DNA of 9,122 nt from assembly GCA_016649775.1 (NCBI GenBank), contig JAENWY010000082.1, forward strand, positions 1 through 9,122. Reading direction: 5' to 3'. The stretch is from Spirochaetaceae bacterium. GTDB lineage: Bacteria > Spirochaetota > Spirochaetia > Sphaerochaetales > Sphaerochaetaceae. Positions within the stretch are counted from its first letter, which is position 1, and each line of letters starts with the position of its first letter. The notes beneath the pieces were generated by a model. That model worked only from the letters and a program-made list of their open reading frames with translations. It was not told the DNA's origin and did no database searches. The position numbers and the translations under genes were made by a program. Below, piece by piece: positions 6,891 to 9,122 of the stretch.

Positions 6891-7204
6891 TCAAAAACGT
6901 AAAAAAGAAATATTATAAATAAGTATGGAAATTAGATTAAATATTTATTATATGATTTGAATTAAAGGTTATTTAATTATCAAAACTAATCAAATTTAAA
7001 ATACACATTTCTCTTTTTTCTATTAAAACAAAAAAAGAATATTTTATTTTTTGATAATTAATTCATATCATCGTCCGAAAAAACAGGCAATATAACCTTG
7101 GATATTATAGTGAGACGCTTGTCTAGACACTTTCTAAAATATTTCAAGAATATTTCAATAATCTCTGCAATCTTTTATCAATTAGGTATAATGTTGGGGC
7201 AAAT
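6891..7204. other. Gene-free interval between the two small genes
   Basis: No gene with start and ribosome-binding site is visible. A minus-strand open frame of about 38 codons (around 7176 down to 7058, ending FSDDDMN) has no start signal. It runs through the second 17-nt repeat copy. A 10-bp palindrome TGTCTAGACA lies at 7120-7129. The interval is probably decayed sequence. Confidence 0.45.
7152..7168 (+). repeat. 17-nt direct repeat, copy 2 (partner 6020-6036)
   Basis: This is identical to copy 1 and lies just downstream of the DUF1413-like gene (whose stop is at 7205-7207), as copy 1 lies downstream of the EVE-like gene. The following bases AATTAGGTATAA correspond to AATTAGTTATAA after copy 1. 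Confidence 0.6.
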
Positions 7205-7450
7205 CTATTTTTTTTCAGATAATTTATATCTATGAGGTATTTTATCACCAGGGTTTCTTAACATTAAAATATTAGGATAATCCTTCATAATAGCTTGGTA
7301 AAAATTTGCTCCTAATTTTATTTTAATTGCATCTGGAATCGTTTTCCAAAAAACTTTACTAAACAAATCTCTAACTCTAAATTCCTCTTCATTTTCAATA
7401 AATTTCAATTCTTTTAGTGCTCTTTCTAATAATGTATCTTCCAGTTTCAT
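7205..7450 (-). CDS. Small DUF1413-like protein
   Basis: This is an 81-residue soluble protein. The pattern EEEFRVRDLFSKVFW followed by IPDAIKIKLGANFYQAI and NILMLRNPGDKIPHRYKL resembles DUF1413: a short eF-x-vkdLF, W, i-x-LG-x-F order with a basic C-terminal strand. DUF1413 proteins are small and of undefined function, sometimes found as lone genes in accessory regions. The start is well supported by AGGAGAG a few bases before the ATG. There are no membrane or export signals. The gene has no obvious operon partner; the next gene on this strand begins over 400 bases downstream. The family call is from memory of the pattern. Confidence 0.6.
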   Translation of the reverse strand: MKLEDTLLERALKELKFIENEEEFRVRDLFSKVFWKTIPDAIKIKLGANFYQAIMKDYPNILMLRNPGDKIPHRYKLSEKK

Positions 7451-7622
7451 AAAACTCTCCTAGTAAATGTTATTATTCATAAAAACTAAATCTCAGAATA
7501 ATATTTAAGTGCTATATGGATAATTTAATATTATCCAAACCAATAAAAAAATTAATTCACTAAAGATATATATAACTTCATAATTTCAATATAAAATCTC
7601 TTGAATTCTTCTTAAGACAAAT

Positions 7623-7650
7623 AATAAGAAAGTCATTTGATTTTCTTATT
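7623..7650. repeat. AT-rich hairpin in the intergenic region
   Basis: The 9-bp arms AATAAGAAA (7623-7631) and TTTCTTATT (7642-7650) extend inward through a G-T pair and TCA/TGA, giving about 13 pairs in plus-strand RNA with a tiny loop. There is no adjacent gene end or clear T-tract, so a terminator role is not supported. It may be a relic or chance. Confidence 0.4.
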
Positions 7651-7870
7651 AGCTCATTATTTAAATTAACATTATAATTATTTAAACAAATTTTTAATTT
7701 GTCTATAAGATAAGCAACCTACAAAAATTTCATTTTATAAAAAGAGTCTGAAATTATCAGAAAAGTTACTTCTATTAATTCTATTACCAAAGTATTTTAC
7801 ACTTCTCTTACGATAATAACAATCACAATCAATATTAATTATCTAATCATATTTATCTTTTAATGTAATT

Positions 7871-7890
7871 TTTCGGGTCTATTGCCAATC
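7871..7890 (+). repeat. 20-nt direct repeat, copy 2 (partner 6070-6089)
   Basis: This is an exact second copy of the element at 6070-6089. Unlike copy 1 it is not followed by further GC-rich sequence, and the match stops abruptly on both sides. It lies about 420 bases upstream of the DUF1413-like start codon. Confidence 0.8.
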
Positions 7891-8083
7891 GATCTATTTT
7901 TATTTCTTAAATAGTTATGTTATTTGTTCAATAAATAATATTTGAGAATGTCATATATCATTACAACATTTAAGTTTGCATATAAATACAAGTTTCCATA
8001 TTTGCTGCCTGAGAAGTAAATATTTCATTAATTAGAATAATATCATTAATTAATTCGCTAATTAAAGCATTAAAATTATTACT

Positions 8084-8112
8084 TTTAATCATTACCTCAA
8101 AATCGGTATAAT
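8084..8112 (+). promoter_or_regulatory. Candidate promoter of the EFR1 gene
   Basis: A perfect -10 box TATAAT is at 8107-8112. The -35 at the 17-bp distance is poor (TTTAAT, 8084-8089), which fits a promoter needing, or blocked by, a DNA-binding protein. The predicted start near 8119 gives a leader of roughly 45 bases ending in AAAGGAG before the ATG at 8166. Confidence 0.55.
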
Positions 8113-8131
8113 TTCAAAACATTTTGAGGTA
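8093..8131. promoter_or_regulatory. 11-bp dyad flanking the EFR1 -10 box (likely operator)
   Basis: TACCTCAAAAT (8093-8103) and its exact reverse complement ATTTTGAGGTA (8121-8131) are separated by 17 bp that contain the TATAAT box. The centre-to-centre spacing is 28 bp. The left arm lies upstream of the transcription start and the right arm at or just past it. It is therefore more likely a DNA operator for a dimeric repressor than an mRNA hairpin. No candidate regulator gene is adjacent in the window. Confidence 0.6.
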
Positions 8132-8165
8132 CCCTAATTAGAGTAATTACTTAAAGGAGTTTTTT

Positions 8166-8927
8166 ATGATATTTTATTTTTCAGCTACAGGTAATTCTAA
8201 ATATGTAGCATCACGAATTTCAAAGATAACAGGTGATGAGATAATTGCAATTGATCATTGTATGAAAGATCAGACTTTAACTTTTAATGCTAAAGAAAAT
8301 GAGAATATTGGTATTGTTGTTCCTGTATTTACTAGTGCATTACCAACAATTGTTGATGATTTCTTAACAAAATTGAAGCTAACTAGAGACGGTAAAGGCT
8401 ATAACTTTGCAGTTGTAACTTATGGAATGAATGCAGGAGCTGCAGATTATTATCTTAAGAAATCTATGGAAAACAAATCACTTCCAATTGATTCCTTGTT
8501 TTCCGTAAAGTATCCAGATTCATTTGCACCTTTATTTGATGTAAGCAATAAAAAAAAGGTACAAAAGAAAGTAGAAGCCGCTGAACCAAAAATAGATTTT
8601 GTTATTGATAAAATTACAAACAAAGTCAGTGGTAATTTCATTAAAGGCAAAATGCCCCATGTACTTGCAGCTCTTATTCATAAAGTTGGATACACTAATG
8701 ATAGAATTACAACCAAATTTACTGTTTCTGATTCTTGTAATGGTTGTGGCATTTGTGCAGAAAAATGCCCAACTGATGCTATTAAAATAAAGGACAACAC
8801 ACCAATATGGATTAAATCTCACTGTGTGCTTTGCATGGGATGTCTTCATCGTTGTCCGCAAAATGCAATTCAATATGGAAATACTAAAAAACATGGTCAG
8901 TATTTAAATCCAAATATAACAGTATAA
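8166..8927 (+). CDS. EFR1-family flavodoxin-ferredoxin fusion protein
   Basis: This is a 253-residue cytoplasmic electron carrier of the EFR1 type. The N-terminus, residues 1-150 or so, is flavodoxin-like: the FMN phosphate loop YFSATGNSKY at 4-13, a VVPVFTSALPTIV segment, and YGMNAGAADYYL. The C-terminus carries two 4Fe-4S clusters, C191-x2-C194-x2-C197-x3-C201-P and C220-x2-C223-x2-C226-x3-C230-P. The length is normal for the family. It should pass electrons between FMN and the clusters; partners and pathway are not known for this family. The start is fixed by AAAGGAG six bases before the ATG. It is transcribed alone or with the hydrolase-like gene that follows after 145 nt. The family is frequent in strict anaerobes, which fits the rest of the window. 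Confidence 0.92.
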   Translation: MIFYFSATGNSKYVASRISKITGDEIIAIDHCMKDQTLTFNAKENENIGIVVPVFTSALPTIVDDFLTKLKLTRDGKGYNFAVVTYGMNAGAADYYLKKSMENKSLPIDSLFSVKYPDSFAPLFDVSNKKKVQKKVEAAEPKIDFVIDKITNKVSGNFIKGKMPHVLAALIHKVGYTNDRITTKFTVSDSCNGCGICAEKCPTDAIKIKDNTPIWIKSHCVLCMGCLHRCPQNAIQYGNTKKHGQYLNPNITV

Positions 8928-8961
8928 GAGAGACTCATAAAATAGCATTTATTTTTTAAAT

Positions 8962-9003
8962 ATGGTTCATATTAAGCAATTAACAATTATTAATATGAAC
9001 CAT
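8962..9003 (+). terminator. 14-bp palindrome after the EFR1 gene (terminator or operator)
   Basis: ATGGTTCATATTAA (8962-8975) and its exact complement (8990-9003) enclose 14 bases, inside which AATT/AATT can pair again. It starts 34 bases after the EFR1 stop. There is no T-run on its 3' side on the plus strand (ATTATATTGC follows), so it is not a textbook intrinsic terminator. It lies about 70 bases before the next start codon and could instead be an operator for that gene. Confidence 0.45.
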
Positions 9004-9072
9004 TATATTGCTATACCCTCTTATTAAAAGAAAACTCAACAAATATAAAGACAACAAGAAGAGGAAGGAATT

Positions 9073-9122
9073 GTGAATCTTAAAGAAGTTGATAAAGTAG
9101 AAATAACTGTAATCATGGATAA
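9073..9122 (+). CDS. Start of a likely MBL-fold metallohydrolase (partial, runs off window)
   Basis: A GTG start at 9073 with AGGAAGG just upstream opens a frame that stays open to the window end (16 full codons: M-N-L-K-E-V-D-K-V-E-I-T-V-I-M-D, then AA). The KEVDKVEITVIMDN-like opening matches the first strand of MBL-fold proteins related to the 7,8-dihydropterin-6-methyl-type metallohydrolases, where a V-D-N segment follows. The zinc-binding HxHxDH motif would lie beyond the window, so this is a guess from the N-terminus only. No ATG start fits better. Confidence 0.55.
   Translation, partial: MNLKEVDKVEITVIMD

Larger units (their letters stand above)
7451..8083. other. Long AT-rich intergenic region
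   Basis: More than 600 bases hold no convincing gene on either strand. A 24-codon plus-strand frame at 7948-8019 lacks a ribosome-binding site. The region contains the second copy of the 20-nt repeat (7871-7890), a 13-bp hairpin (7623-7650), and a small AT stem (7686-7702). Several short AT palindromes also occur, as expected at this composition. Confidence 0.55.

Noticed and set aside
7120..7129. TGTCTAGACA palindrome, considered as an insertion-sequence end
   Set aside because: No matching inverted partner, transposase frame or target duplication is visible; a 10-bp palindrome alone is weak.
6020..7890. Repeats considered as a CRISPR array
   Set aside because: There are only two copies of each word, at irregular spacing of 1.1 to 1.8 kb, with no spacer structure and no cas genes.
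7948..8019. 24-codon plus-strand frame starting ATG in the long intergenic region
   Set aside because: It has no Shine-Dalgarno and no recognisable product, and its length is expected by chance.
8532..8894. Minus-strand open frame of 120 codons inside the EFR1 gene
   Set aside because: It is antisense to the cysteine motifs of EFR1, so its F/C/N-rich product is an artefact of the real frame.

Overview
The window is AT-rich (roughly 30% G+C by eye) and looks like the chromosome of an anaerobic, low-GC, possibly gut-associated bacterium. The best hint of lineage is the start of the periplasmic binding protein: its signal peptide ends in ...LFANGSKE, a style common in spirochaete (Treponema/Sphaerochaeta/Brachyspira-like) binding proteins. 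A low-GC Firmicute or Fusobacterium cannot be excluded from this sequence alone. The standard genetic code and good Shine-Dalgarno sites are used throughout.

Region 1 (about 206-5840, minus strand) is one compact five-gene operon, read from right to left. It runs tctC (solute-binding protein), tctB (small membrane subunit), tctA (large membrane subunit), a cytoplasmic type I sulfatase, and a GntR/LacI-type (AraR-like) repressor. The gaps are 69 nt (filled by a strong stem-loop), 11 nt, a 1-nt TAATG overlap, and 16 nt. The simplest reading is a transport-and-catabolism unit. A sulfated organic acid, perhaps a sulfated sugar acid, is bound in the periplasm by TctC, imported intact by TctAB, desulfated in the cytosol and sensed by the last-gene regulator. 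Three copies of TTGTATTGT (two direct, one inverted) lie in the tctC promoter and are candidate operators. A partial copy sits at the left edge of the window.

Region 2 (about 5841-8165) is gene-poor. It holds two small minus-strand genes: a stand-alone EVE/PUA-like protein of the kind normally fused to restriction nucleases, and an 81-residue DUF1413-like protein. Around them lie two pairs of short exact repeats (17 nt and 20 nt), in the same order and orientation at both loci. One of these lies in a short patch of clearly higher G+C. This looks like decayed or rearranged accessory DNA.

Region 3 (about 8084-9122, plus strand) carries an EFR1-type flavodoxin/ferredoxin fusion, with an 11-bp dyad flanking its -10 box. 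A large palindrome follows it, and then the first 16 codons of a likely MBL-fold hydrolase that runs off the window.
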